DNA of 8,571 bases from Vulcanimicrobiota bacterium. Lineage in GTDB: Bacteria > Vulcanimicrobiota > Vulcanimicrobiia > Vulcanimicrobiales > Vulcanimicrobiaceae. The stretch is taken from assembly GCA_019233415.1 (NCBI GenBank), contig JAFAMK010000393.1, positions 1 to 8,571 of the forward strand, written 5' to 3'. Below are positions 1 to 5,931 of this stretch, piece after piece. The notes under the pieces are model-generated. The model was not told the DNA's origin, made no database searches, and was given only the letters and a program-made list of their open reading frames with translations. A program made the position numbers and the translations under genes. How positions within the stretch are numbered: position 1 is the stretch's first letter; each line of letters starts with the position of its first letter.

Positions 1-1632
1 TCGGTCACCATCCCGCTCGTCCTGTCGGGAACCGTCAATCTGTGCCCGGTCGGTCAAGTGGTGGGGACCGGCACGAACGCGGGCAAGTGCGGCGTGCCGG
101 GCGGCACGTTCACGGCGCCGACTCCGACCGCGTTCAACGGCCAGCTCGCCAACGTCACGCTCAGCCCGTCGGGCGGTGTGTGCGGCGGCCCGTCGACCGG
201 CTGGATCGCGTCCGGCGTGAAGAACGGCGCCGGCATCGCGTGCGGCGCGGCGGGGAATCCGTTCACCGGATTCACCAGCCCGACGTACTTCCGGTCGGAA
301 GAGGCGGACTCGCTGCACGGCTCGTCGTTCGAGTGGGACCATCCGGTCGGCACCGAGGGCGACATGGTGACCCTCGGCTTCGACCAGACGAACTCGCGCA
401 CGACGGCGCGCGACTACCCGAACGCGCCGACGGTGCAGAGCGTCCCGGTCGGTTCGTACGAAATCTACCGCACGTTCCTCCAGCGCGTCACGCTCCAGCT
501 CGGCTCGCGCCTGAACGTGATGCTGGCGAACTACCTCAACCTGTACACGTTCCACGCGACGCCGAACGGCGGCATCCCGGCGATTGGCGGGACGACGAAC
601 GTCGCAAACCCCGACCCGACGTTCTTCGACACGAAGATCAGCCATGACGATCCGCGCATCGGCCTCACCTACCGCGCGAACCGCGACACCTCGATCCGGT
701 TTTCGGCCGGATCCGCGATCGCGCCGCCGTACTTGAACTTCCTGAGCAAAGCGAACACGACGCCGTCGGCGAACAACCCCTCGGCGCCGGCGTTCTACAC
801 GAACACCGTGGCGAACACAGGCGTCCGTCCGGAGACGGCGTTCGAGTACGACCTGGGCGGCGACTACCGCTTCCCCGACGGGCTGACGGTCGTCACCGGC
901 GATCTCTACCTCAGCAACCTGCAGAACCAGTTCTTCACTGCGGCGTTCCAGAACGGGTGCTACAACGGCACGACCACCGCGACCGCGGCGGCGAACCCGG
1001 ACGGCACGTGCGCGACGGGCTTCCTGCCGCTGATCAGCACGCAGAACCGCAACCTCGGCCACGCGCGCTACGAAGGGCTCGAGCTCGCGTTCACGCGCGA
1101 CCCGGTGGTCGGGATCGGCTTCAAGGTGCAGGGCTCTCTGCAGCGCGCGTATCCGTACGACATTCCGCCGTGCTTCTACGCGACGAACTCGACCTGCAGC
1201 AACTTCGGCACGAACCTCGCGGTCCTGCCGACCGAGAACTTCGTCGGGAGCGGCACGTCCGGCACGCCGGGATCGTTCAACGCGATCAACAACCACGCGA
1301 TCCCGTACGCGCAGGGCTACGCCGAGCTGCACTACCGCACGCCGAACGGCGGCTACCTCGCGGTCGGCGAGCAGTACTACGGCAACAACAACTCGCTCAA
1401 CGTCCCGGCGTTCCTCACCACGGCGTTCCAGTCGACGCTCCCGATCGGCGGGAAAGTCTCCGGCGTCCAGCTGCGGTTCGACGTCGACAACGTGTTCAAC
1501 GTCTACCAGAACGCCTATATCACCGAGTACGGCGGCGTCGCCTACCCGCTGATCAACGGCAACGTCGGCGTGACGAACGCAAACGTCATCGGCCCGCGCA
1601 ACCTCAAGATCTCGCTGACGAAGAACTTCTAG
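1..1632 (+). CDS. TonB-dependent receptor, C-terminal part (5' truncated by window edge)
   Basis: The reading frame is open from base 1 to the TAG at 1630-1632, so the signal peptide, plug and early barrel lie outside the window and the GTG codon at 58 is almost certainly internal. The 543 visible residues have the texture of an outer-membrane beta-barrel: alternating aromatic strands, Asn/Gly/Thr-rich loops, a YRANRDTSIRFSAGSAIAPP segment (about 675-730) typical of TonB receptor barrels, a late FDVDNVFNVYQNAY stretch (from about 1480), and a C-terminal strand ending in Phe, the usual signal for barrel insertion. Such receptors import siderophores, metal complexes, vitamins or sugars using TonB energy; the substrate cannot be read here. 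Eight cysteines (codons at 43, 88, 181, 241, 958, 1009, 1171, 1195) sit in or near loop-like segments and suggest disulfides. The gene ends convergently with the thioesterase gene, 42 nt away, with a strong hairpin between. Family assignment is confident, substrate unknown. Confidence 0.88.
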   Translation, partial: SVTIPLVLSGTVNLCPVGQVVGTGTNAGKCGVPGGTFTAPTPTAFNGQLANVTLSPSGGVCGGPSTGWIASGVKNGAGIACGAAGNPFTGFTSPTYFRSEEADSLHGSSFEWDHPVGTEGDMVTLGFDQTNSRTTARDYPNAPTVQSVPVGSYEIYRTFLQRVTLQLGSRLNVMLANYLNLYTFHATPNGGIPAIGGTTNVANPDPTFFDTKISHDDPRIGLTYRANRDTSIRFSAGSAIAPPYLNFLSKANTTPSANNPSAPAFYTNTVANTGVRPETAFEYDLGGDYRFPDGLTVVTGDLYLSNLQNQFFTAAFQNGCYNGTTTATAAANPDGTCATGFLPLISTQNRNLGHARYEGLELAFTRDPVVGIGFKVQGSLQRAYPYDIPPCFYATNSTCSNFGTNLAVLPTENFVGSGTSGTPGSFNAINNHAIPYAQGYAELHYRTPNGGYLAVGEQYYGNNNSLNVPAFLTTAFQSTLPIGGKVSGVQLRFDVDNVFNVYQNAYITEYGGVAYPLINGNVGVTNANVIGPRNLKISLTKNF

Positions 1633-1657
1633 TTCTCGTCAACGCGACGACGACCCA

Positions 1658-1693
1658 CGAAGGCCGCGCGCTGCTTACAGCGCGCGGCCTTCG
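1658..1693. terminator. Perfect 16-bp hairpin at a convergent gene junction, probable bidirectional terminator
   Basis: CGAAGGCCGCGCGCTG (1658-1673) is perfectly complementary to CAGCGCGCGGCCTTCG (1678-1693) around a 4-base loop, CTTA. Three loop bases are the TAA stop of the minus-strand thioesterase gene, whose last six codons form one arm. On the plus strand the stem begins 25 nt after the receptor stop. Neither direction has a T-run after the stem, so it is not a canonical intrinsic terminator. It could act with a termination factor, or block 3' exonucleases on both transcripts. Confidence 0.65.
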
Positions 1694-2136
1694 AACACTT
1701 CCAGCTTCGCGCGTTGACCTGGGGTCCAGGGAATTGCGCCGTCGCCGTTCGTGGCGACGACGATGATGCGGGCGATCGCGCGGATCTCCTCGGTTTCGGG
1801 CGCGCTGAGCGCGTATTCCGTCGTCATGCTGCTGCGGCCGAGCGCGGCGATGCGGGCGTGGACGAGCAGCTCCTCGTCGTAGTAGCACGGGCGCATCATG
1901 CGCGTCGTGATCTCCACCGCCATGTGGTTGAAGGCGAGGATGCGTTTGGGCGCGTCGTCGGCTTCGCCGATCGCTTCGAGGTAGCGCAAGCGCGCGAGTT
2001 CCCAGTAGGTCGCGTAGACGGTGTTGCTGACGTGGCCGAGGGCGTCGGTCTCGGCGAAACGCGGACGCACTTCGAGTGCGAAACGAAAGGAGCGAAGCCA
2101 CGCGGCTTCGCTCCCGGGTTCGTAAAGCTCCAGCAC
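1675..2136 (-). CDS. Acyl-CoA thioesterase, 4HBT hotdog fold (YbgC/FadM type)
   Basis: A 153-residue protein, about the usual length for single-domain hotdog thioesterases, which hydrolyse acyl-CoA to free acid and CoA in the cytoplasm. The diagnostic segment is RFAETDALGHVSNTVYATYW (residues 26-45): Asp31 is in the position of the catalytic acid of the 4-hydroxybenzoyl-CoA thioesterase family, followed by Gly34-His35, Asn38 and Tyr41, which open the long central helix. The C-terminal half gives the expected beta-strands (VEITTRMMRPCYYDEELLVHARI, split across strands). The start is a GTG at 2136, 7 nt after the glutaredoxin stop. No Shine-Dalgarno is visible, so translation is probably coupled. 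A later GTG at residue 23 would remove the first strand and is unlikely. It is the last gene of the bolA-grx operon. The acyl substrate cannot be inferred, and a role in lipid turnover is only a guess. Confidence 0.88.
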   Translation of the reverse strand: MLELYEPGSEAAWLRSFRFALEVRPRFAETDALGHVSNTVYATYWELARLRYLEAIGEADDAPKRILAFNHMAVEITTRMMRPCYYDEELLVHARIAALGRSSMTTEYALSAPETEEIRAIARIIVVATNGDGAIPWTPGQRAKLEVFEGRAL

Positions 2137-2143
2137 CCGCGCG

Positions 2144-2494
2144 CTAGCGGAGCTGGATCGTCGGCGTGACGCCCTTGCCGTCGAACGCCTTTTCGAGGAC
2201 CTTCGTCAGCTCGCCGATGCGCGCCATCGGTTCGAGGATATCGGTGTCGCCGTAGAACTGCCCGTCGATGAAGACCTTGGGCAGCGTGTTCCAGTCGGTC
2301 AGCTGCGAGAGCGCCTCGCGCTTGGGCATGTTTTCCAGCACGTCGATCACCTCGAACGGGTAGCCGAACGCGTTGAAGAACTGGATCGTCTCCAGCGTGA
2401 AGCCGCAGCGCGGCGCATCCTTCGTTCCTTTGCCGTAGACGAGAATCGTGTTGTCCGCGATCTCGCGCTTGATCTCGTCCTGCAGGTCAGCCAT
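2144..2494 (-). CDS. grxD: Monothiol glutaredoxin, Grx4/GrxD (CGFS-type) family
   Basis: A 116-residue single-domain glutaredoxin. The family binds a glutathione-ligated [2Fe-2S] cluster as a dimer, or with BolA, and passes clusters to client proteins in the cytoplasm. Visible features: strand TILVYGKG (16-23) with the glutathione-binding Lys22, active-site RCGFT (29-33) with the single cysteine Cys30, a cis-proline motif NTLPKVFIDG (69-78, Pro72), and GDTD (82-85) where most homologues have GGxD. The usual active site is CGFS; here Ser is replaced by Thr. The ATG at 2494 has a good Shine-Dalgarno (GAGGA, 2500-2504) inside the end of bolA, and the two genes overlap by 8 nt. A C-terminal tail of about 15 residues (KGVTPTIQLR) extends past the last helix. 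The pairing with BolA supports an iron-sulfur role rather than general disulfide reduction. The symbol is given by family similarity. Confidence 0.93.
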   Translation of the reverse strand: MADLQDEIKREIADNTILVYGKGTKDAPRCGFTLETIQFFNAFGYPFEVIDVLENMPKREALSQLTDWNTLPKVFIDGQFYGDTDILEPMARIGELTKVLEKAFDGKGVTPTIQLR

Positions 2495-2729
2495 TGGTTT
2501 CCTCGGGGGTTGCGGTGCGAATTTGCAAGGCGTGGATGCGCCCGTCGGCGCGAGCCGGGGCGAGCGCCTTCTCGACCATCCGGTGCCGGTCGAGCGGAGA
2601 GACGCCCGCGAACGCCTTCGAGCGTACGAACACGTCGAGATGGTCCAAGGTGCCGTTGAAGCTGCCGACCTGCACCTCGGCGTCGGGCATCGTCTCGCGG
2701 AGCATCGCGGAAATCACTGCGTCGATCAC
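2487..2729 (-). CDS. bolA: BolA family protein (short, IbaG-like)
   Basis: An 80-residue protein matching the BolA fold. It has a first helix with MPDAEVQV (14-21), a short variable loop ending in DHLDVFV (29-35), the hallmark FAGVSPLDRHRMV (40-52), and the C-terminal strand RIHALQIRTATPEE (64-77). His66 in IHAL is the near-invariant histidine that ligates the [2Fe-2S] cluster in BolA-glutaredoxin complexes; His30 lies where the loop ligand or nucleic-acid-contacting residue sits in other members. The short loop is closer to IbaG than to E. coli BolA. The chosen start is GTG 2729, which gives a full first helix; GTG at residue 5 or Met9 would shorten it. GGGGA lies only 3 nt before the start. 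It is the first gene of the operon and overlaps grx by 8 nt (ATGGCTGA), implying translational coupling and equal output of the two partners. Known roles in the family are iron-sulfur trafficking, iron sensing and stress response; which applies here is inference. Confidence 0.93.
   Translation of the reverse strand: MIDAVISAMLRETMPDAEVQVGSFNGTLDHLDVFVRSKAFAGVSPLDRHRMVEKALAPARADGRIHALQIRTATPEETNG
2500..2504 (-). promoter_or_regulatory. Ribosome binding site of the glutaredoxin gene
   Basis: Read on the minus strand, GAGGA lies 5 nt before the glutaredoxin ATG and inside the last codons of bolA. It is the clearest Shine-Dalgarno sequence in the window and fixes the glutaredoxin start at 2494. 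Confidence 0.7.
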
Positions 2730-2735
2730 GGGTCC

Positions 2736-2753
2736 CCGGAGTACGACCTCCGG
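2736..2753 (-). promoter_or_regulatory. Inverted repeat in the bolA leader
   Basis: CCGGAG (2736-2741) and CTCCGG (2748-2753) form a 6-bp inverted repeat with a 6-base loop. On the minus strand it ends six bases before the bolA GTG and abuts the only purine-rich ribosome-binding candidate (GGGGA). As RNA it could limit ribosome access, and as DNA it could be an operator. It is short for this GC content, so it may be chance. Confidence 0.3.
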
Positions 2754-2771
2754 TCTGGCGCCACCCCTCGG

Positions 2772-2800
2772 ACGTTAGGTCGCGTCGGGCGATGGGGCAA
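2772..2800 (-). promoter_or_regulatory. Candidate promoter for the bolA-grx-thioesterase operon
   Basis: On the minus strand a -35-like TTGCCC (2795-2800) is separated by exactly 17 nt from a -10-like TAACGT (2772-2777). That would start transcription near 2765, giving a leader of about 35 nt. The match to the sigma-70 consensus is modest (4/6 and 3/6). The same TAACGT hexamer stands in front of two plus-strand genes in this window. Confidence 0.3.
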
Positions 2801-2801
2801 A

Positions 2802-2830
2802 TAGGCAAACCGGGTCGCGACCTGTAACGT
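2802..2830 (+). promoter_or_regulatory. Candidate promoter for the Met-rich membrane protein gene
   Basis: TAGGCA (2802-2807) and TAACGT (2825-2830, preceded by TG as in an extended -10) are 17 nt apart on the plus strand. Transcription would begin near 2837, about 29 nt before the likely ATG at 2866. The -35 match is 4/6. It overlaps the -35 side of the divergent candidate promoter, so the two could compete. Confidence 0.3.
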
Positions 2831-2846
2831 ATACACCAGAAGATGT

Positions 2847-2871
2847 GCCCTTCGACAGGCTCAGGATGACG
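2847..2871. repeat. Single copy of a dispersed CTTCGACAGGCTCAGGATGAC-type intergenic repeat
   Basis: The core (about 2849-2869) reads CCTTCGACAGGCTCAGGATG followed by AC. I recognise this class of sequence from many unrelated high-GC and environmental bacterial genomes, where it occurs in intergenic regions, often as inverted pairs, and creates characteristic FDRLRMT or LSLSKG peptides when translated. Here only one arm is present, between the candidate promoter and the membrane protein gene, and its ATG (2866-2868) is the best start codon for that gene. No transposase is nearby. Assignment to the repeat class is from memory, not from a search. Confidence 0.55.
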
Positions 2872-3558
2872 TGGGATCGGGCGCGGGTTGCCGCGCTGGC
2901 GCTCCTGGCCGCGGTCGCCGGTTCGGCGGCCGTGGGCATCGCCGCGCTCGCCCGCCAGGGGGTCTGCCTCCACCGGCTCGGGCTGTTCGGGCTGCAGCCG
3001 CCGGCCGCGCCCACGCCGACGGCCGGGATGACCGTCATGACGATGGCCGGGATGACGATGCCCGCCGCGCCGGCGACAGCCAGCGGGCCTGAGTGCCCGA
3101 TTCTGCTCGGTGCCGCGCTCGCGGCTGCCGTGCTCTACCTCGTCGCGCTGGTCGCGATCGCGGTCCTGCGGCCACGGCCCGCCGAGCTGGCCGTCGTCTC
3201 GGCGCGGCTCGTCGTTGGGCTGCGGCTCGTGCCGCTGACCGCGCTGCTCGCGCTGATCGGCGCGGTTCCGCTGGGCGCCGCGCTGGTGATGGACGGCGGC
3301 GCGGGCGGGCTGGTCCCGCTGGTCGCCGCAGTCTTTCTGACCGCCGCGGCGCTGCTCGGCGCGCTCGCGCTGCTCGGCATCGCGCGGCTCGTCCTCGCGT
3401 TCGCGCGGCGGCTCGTCGTCGCGCTGGTCGCCGCGTTCCGGCTGCTCCTTCCCGGCGCCGACGCGCCGTGGCTCGACCTCTCCGATCCGCTCCTGGTTCC
3501 GGCCGGCGTCCGCCTCGCGCGGCGGCGGCCGACGCGCGCACCCCCGGCTCCGGTCTAA
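2866..3558 (+). CDS. Putative four-helix membrane protein with Met-rich loop, function unknown
   Basis: I do not recognise a named family. From the ATG at 2866 the protein has 230 residues. Predicted order: membrane helix 8-29; a loop of about 45 residues with Cys34, His36 and a Met cluster GMTVMTMAGMTMP (54-66, five Met in eleven residues) ending at Cys77-Pro78; then helices at about 79-101, 116-141 and 149-173, and an Arg/Pro-rich tail. Met clusters of this kind bind Cu(I) or Ag(I) in known copper proteins, so a copper or other soft-metal role is a reasonable guess. An earlier in-frame GTG (2845) lies inside the dispersed repeat and would add seven repeat-derived residues. No good Shine-Dalgarno is visible for either start. 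It is divergent from bolA and 90 nt upstream of a TonB receptor, with a hairpin between. Hydrophobic content and high GC at third positions support coding on this strand. Confidence 0.7.
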   Translation: MTWDRARVAALALLAAVAGSAAVGIAALARQGVCLHRLGLFGLQPPAAPTPTAGMTVMTMAGMTMPAAPATASGPECPILLGAALAAAVLYLVALVAIAVLRPRPAELAVVSARLVVGLRLVPLTALLALIGAVPLGAALVMDGGAGGLVPLVAAVFLTAAALLGALALLGIARLVLAFARRLVVALVAAFRLLLPGADAPWLDLSDPLLVPAGVRLARRRPTRAPPAPV

Positions 3559-3566
3559 AGCCGTCC

Positions 3567-3585
3567 CGCGCCGTTCGCCGGCGCG
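3567..3585 (+). terminator. Terminator-like hairpin after the Met-rich membrane protein gene
   Basis: CGCGCCG (3567-3573) pairs perfectly with CGGCGCG (3579-3585) around a TTCGC loop, 8 nt after the TAA at 3556-3558. It is followed by TCCTTCACGTGCTTTT, pyrimidine-rich but not a clean T-run. If it works, the membrane protein and the next receptor are separate transcription units. Confidence 0.4.
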
Positions 3586-3588
3586 TCC

Positions 3589-3620
3589 TTCACGTGCTTT
3601 TCACGCGCGCGGCGTAACGT
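3589..3620 (+). promoter_or_regulatory. Candidate promoter and operator region of the complete TonB receptor gene
   Basis: A TAACGT box (3615-3620) lies 28 nt before the ATG at 3649. Upstream, TTCACG occurs twice (3589-3594 and 3600-3605), exactly 11 bp apart, so both copies face the same side of the helix. No convincing -35 is seen 16-18 nt from the box. The direct repeats could be half-sites for a regulator. A receptor of this family is often controlled by its substrate, but no Fur-like AT-rich box is visible. Confidence 0.3.
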
Positions 3621-3648
3621 CGCGGCAACCTGGAGTCGAATCGCCATC

Positions 3649-5928
3649 ATGAATCTCTCTCGTTCGGTGCTCACCGCACTGACGTGCGCGACGCTCGCCG
3701 TCGTCTCGACGACGGCGCCGGCGCGCGCCGACGTCGTCGGCCTCGTGCGCGGTACGCTGACCCGCCCCGACCACCATCCCCTGACGCACGCCACGGTGAC
3801 GCTCGCCGGCGAGCGCGTCGTGCAGACCACCGCTACCGGCGACGACGGGCGCTTCGCGTTCGCGCGCGTTCCGTTCGGCCACTATACGCTGCAGGCGACG
3901 ACCGCCGACGGCACGGCTCTCGCGAGTCTCGACGTCGCGAGCGACGCCGTCGTCGACGTCGAGCTCGTCGCGGTCGCGACGATCGGCCGCACGGCCGCGA
4001 CGAGCACGAGCGTGCGCGGCACGCCGGTCTCCGAGAACGCGTTCAGTGCGCGCCGGCTCGCCGCGCTGCCGCGCAACGACCGCATCGACGCGATCGTCGA
4101 GCAAGTGCCCGGTGTCGTGCGGTTCTCGTACGACGAACCGGTCGCGCACGGTTTCCACGGCTTGACGTACGAATTGGACGGTGCGCCGCTCCCGCAGTCG
4201 ACCAGCTCCAACTTCGCGCAGCTCGTCGACCCGCGCAACGTGCAGGCCGTCGAAATCTTCACCGGCGCGTTTCCGGCCGAATTCGGCGGTTCGCGGCAAG
4301 GTGCGGTCGTCAACGTGATCAGCGGCGGGACCGAGGCGGCCGGCAACGGCGGCGCGCTCACGCTCGGCGCCGGCGAACTGGGCACCTCCGACGCGCGGCT
4401 GGTCGAGCATTTCACTGCCGGACGCGCGCAGGTCTCGCTCGCGCTGAACGGGTCGCGCGCCGACCGCGGGCTCGACACGCCCGCGCGCGACGCGCAGCAC
4501 GACGCCACGTCGACCAGCGACCAGTTCGTGCGCATCGCGCTTCCGCTCAACGCGCGCGACCTGCTCGCCGCGGATCTGTCGAACCAGCTCACCACGTTCC
4601 AGATCCCGATCAACACGGTGTTCGACCCGACCTCGCCGTACGTCTCGGTGCCGGGGACCGACGACGTCCAGCGCGAGTACGACCGGTTCGCCAGCCTCTC
4701 GTTCACGCACACGTCGGCCGACGGGAACGGTTACGTGCGCGTCGTGCCGTGGATGCGCTGGAACCGCGTCGCGTACGACGGCGACTTGGCGAACGACGTT
4801 CTCGCGAACGTCGTCAACCCCGACGGTTCCCTCTCCTCGCAGAACGGTCTGCGCCAGGACCGCTCCGTGACCTATGCCGGCGTGCGCGCATCGGTGTTCC
4901 GCGCGAGCGACCAGCACGCGTTCAAGGCCGGGATCGACGTGCAGCAGGAGGACCTGAGCTCGAACTCGCTGATCCGCATCACCGGCACGCCCGACTTCAC
5001 CGACGACGTGGCGGCGAAGGGAACACAGACGGGTATCTACGCCGAGGACAAGTGGACGCCGACGCCGCGCCTTGCGATCAACGCCGGCCTGCGCTACGAC
5101 CACAGCACCGGCTTCGTCGGCGGCGCGCAGCTCAGCCCGCGCCTCGAGATCAACGACGAGATCGGCCACGGCACGGTGCTGCACGCGTACGCGGGCCGGC
5201 TCTATGCGGCGCCGTCGCTCGAAGACGTGCGCCGCGACGCGGTCGTCACCCAGACGTCCGCTACCGACTCACCGGTCTACGACCTGAAACCCGAGCGCGA
5301 CACCTACGTTGAGGTCGGGCTCGCGCGCACGTTCGCGCCGGGACTGCGCGGGTACCTGAACGCGTTCGACCGCACCGTCGTCAACGTGCTCGACACGACG
5401 CAGCTCGCCAACACGCCGCTGTTCGCGGTCTTCAACAATGCGATCGGCGTCGACCGCGGCGTCGAGCTGCGGCTCGACGAGGCGTCCGCGCGGGTCGACG
5501 CCGGGCTCTCGCTGACGTTCCAGCGTTCTCTCGCCGGCGGCATCTCTGGCAGCACGTTTCTGTTCCCGCCCGACTCGGTTGGCGACCTGACGCTCCAGCC
5601 GGAGGACCACGACCAAAACTGGTCGTCGAATGCGTTCTACACGCGCCGCTTCGGCAGCGATCTGCGCACGTTCGCGACGCTGCAGACGGAATACGGCACC
5701 GGGTTCCCGGTCCAGTTCGAGGACGGCCCGGGGCGTCTGCCAACGCACTGGGCCATCGATGCGTCGTTCGGGCGCGCCGCGGACCGCACAACGGGACGTC
5801 TGGGGTGGACGCTCTCCGCCGATAATCTGCTCGACCACCGGTACCTGGTCAAGGTCAACAACGGCTTCAACACGACGCAGTGGAACGCGCCGCGCCGCAT
5901 CGTCCTGCGCGTGACCGCGCCGTGGTGA
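3649..5928 (+). CDS. TonB-dependent receptor with N-terminal carboxypeptidase-regulatory-like domain
   Basis: A complete 759-residue outer-membrane receptor. Residues 1-27 are a signal peptide (Arg5, a hydrophobic core, cleavage after ARA before Asp28). Residues about 30-105 resemble the CarboxypepD_reg-like beta-sandwich (GTLTRPDHHPLTHATVTL, then DDGRFAFARVPFGHYTL), common in this receptor class. The plug spans about 125-235, with NDRIDAIVEQVPGV, the GLTYELDGAPLP segment and VDPRNVQAVEIFTGAFPAEF, all typical plug motifs. The barrel follows, including KWTPTPRLAINAGLRYDH and the late LGWTLSADNLLDHRY strand, and ends in Trp. No TonB box is obvious, but a stretch around 100-120 is the place to look. 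The mature protein has no cysteine and only one Met, unlike Met-lined copper receptors such as OprC. ATG 3649 is set by the signal peptide; GGAG (3632-3635) is 13 nt upstream, rather far. Substrate unknown. The 3' end is convergent with a small gene 3 nt away. Confidence 0.94.
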   Translation: MNLSRSVLTALTCATLAVVSTTAPARADVVGLVRGTLTRPDHHPLTHATVTLAGERVVQTTATGDDGRFAFARVPFGHYTLQATTADGTALASLDVASDAVVDVELVAVATIGRTAATSTSVRGTPVSENAFSARRLAALPRNDRIDAIVEQVPGVVRFSYDEPVAHGFHGLTYELDGAPLPQSTSSNFAQLVDPRNVQAVEIFTGAFPAEFGGSRQGAVVNVISGGTEAAGNGGALTLGAGELGTSDARLVEHFTAGRAQVSLALNGSRADRGLDTPARDAQHDATSTSDQFVRIALPLNARDLLAADLSNQLTTFQIPINTVFDPTSPYVSVPGTDDVQREYDRFASLSFTHTSADGNGYVRVVPWMRWNRVAYDGDLANDVLANVVNPDGSLSSQNGLRQDRSVTYAGVRASVFRASDQHAFKAGIDVQQEDLSSNSLIRITGTPDFTDDVAAKGTQTGIYAEDKWTPTPRLAINAGLRYDHSTGFVGGAQLSPRLEINDEIGHGTVLHAYAGRLYAAPSLEDVRRDAVVTQTSATDSPVYDLKPERDTYVEVGLARTFAPGLRGYLNAFDRTVVNVLDTTQLANTPLFAVFNNAIGVDRGVELRLDEASARVDAGLSLTFQRSLAGGISGSTFLFPPDSVGDLTLQPEDHDQNWSSNAFYTRRFGSDLRTFATLQTEYGTGFPVQFEDGPGRLPTHWAIDASFGRAADRTTGRLGWTLSADNLLDHRYLVKVNNGFNTTQWNAPRRIVLRVTAPW

Positions 5929-5931
5929 TGC

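Noticed and set aside
58..60. GTG as start of the first receptor
   Set aside because: The frame is open to base 1 and the protein has no signal peptide or plug, so the gene clearly begins before the window.
2448..2804. Plus-strand frames across bolA and the glutaredoxin gene
   Set aside because: The opposite strand encodes two well-recognised conserved families; the plus-strand products look like nothing.
3930..3985. GTCGTCGACGTCGAG-like tract with repeated GTC/GAC
   Set aside because: It is explained by in-frame Val/Asp/Glu/Ala codons of the receptor's N-terminal domain and high GC3; not a separate repeat.
3601..5184. A 527-codon open frame on the minus strand opposite the receptor gene
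   Set aside because: The translation is low-complexity Arg/Val/Glu/His-rich, with no start context and no family resemblance, and the plus-strand receptor explains the region fully.
3684..5312. A 542-codon plus-strand frame overlapping the receptor
   Set aside because: An Arg-rich frame-shifted reading of the receptor gene; no sensible protein.
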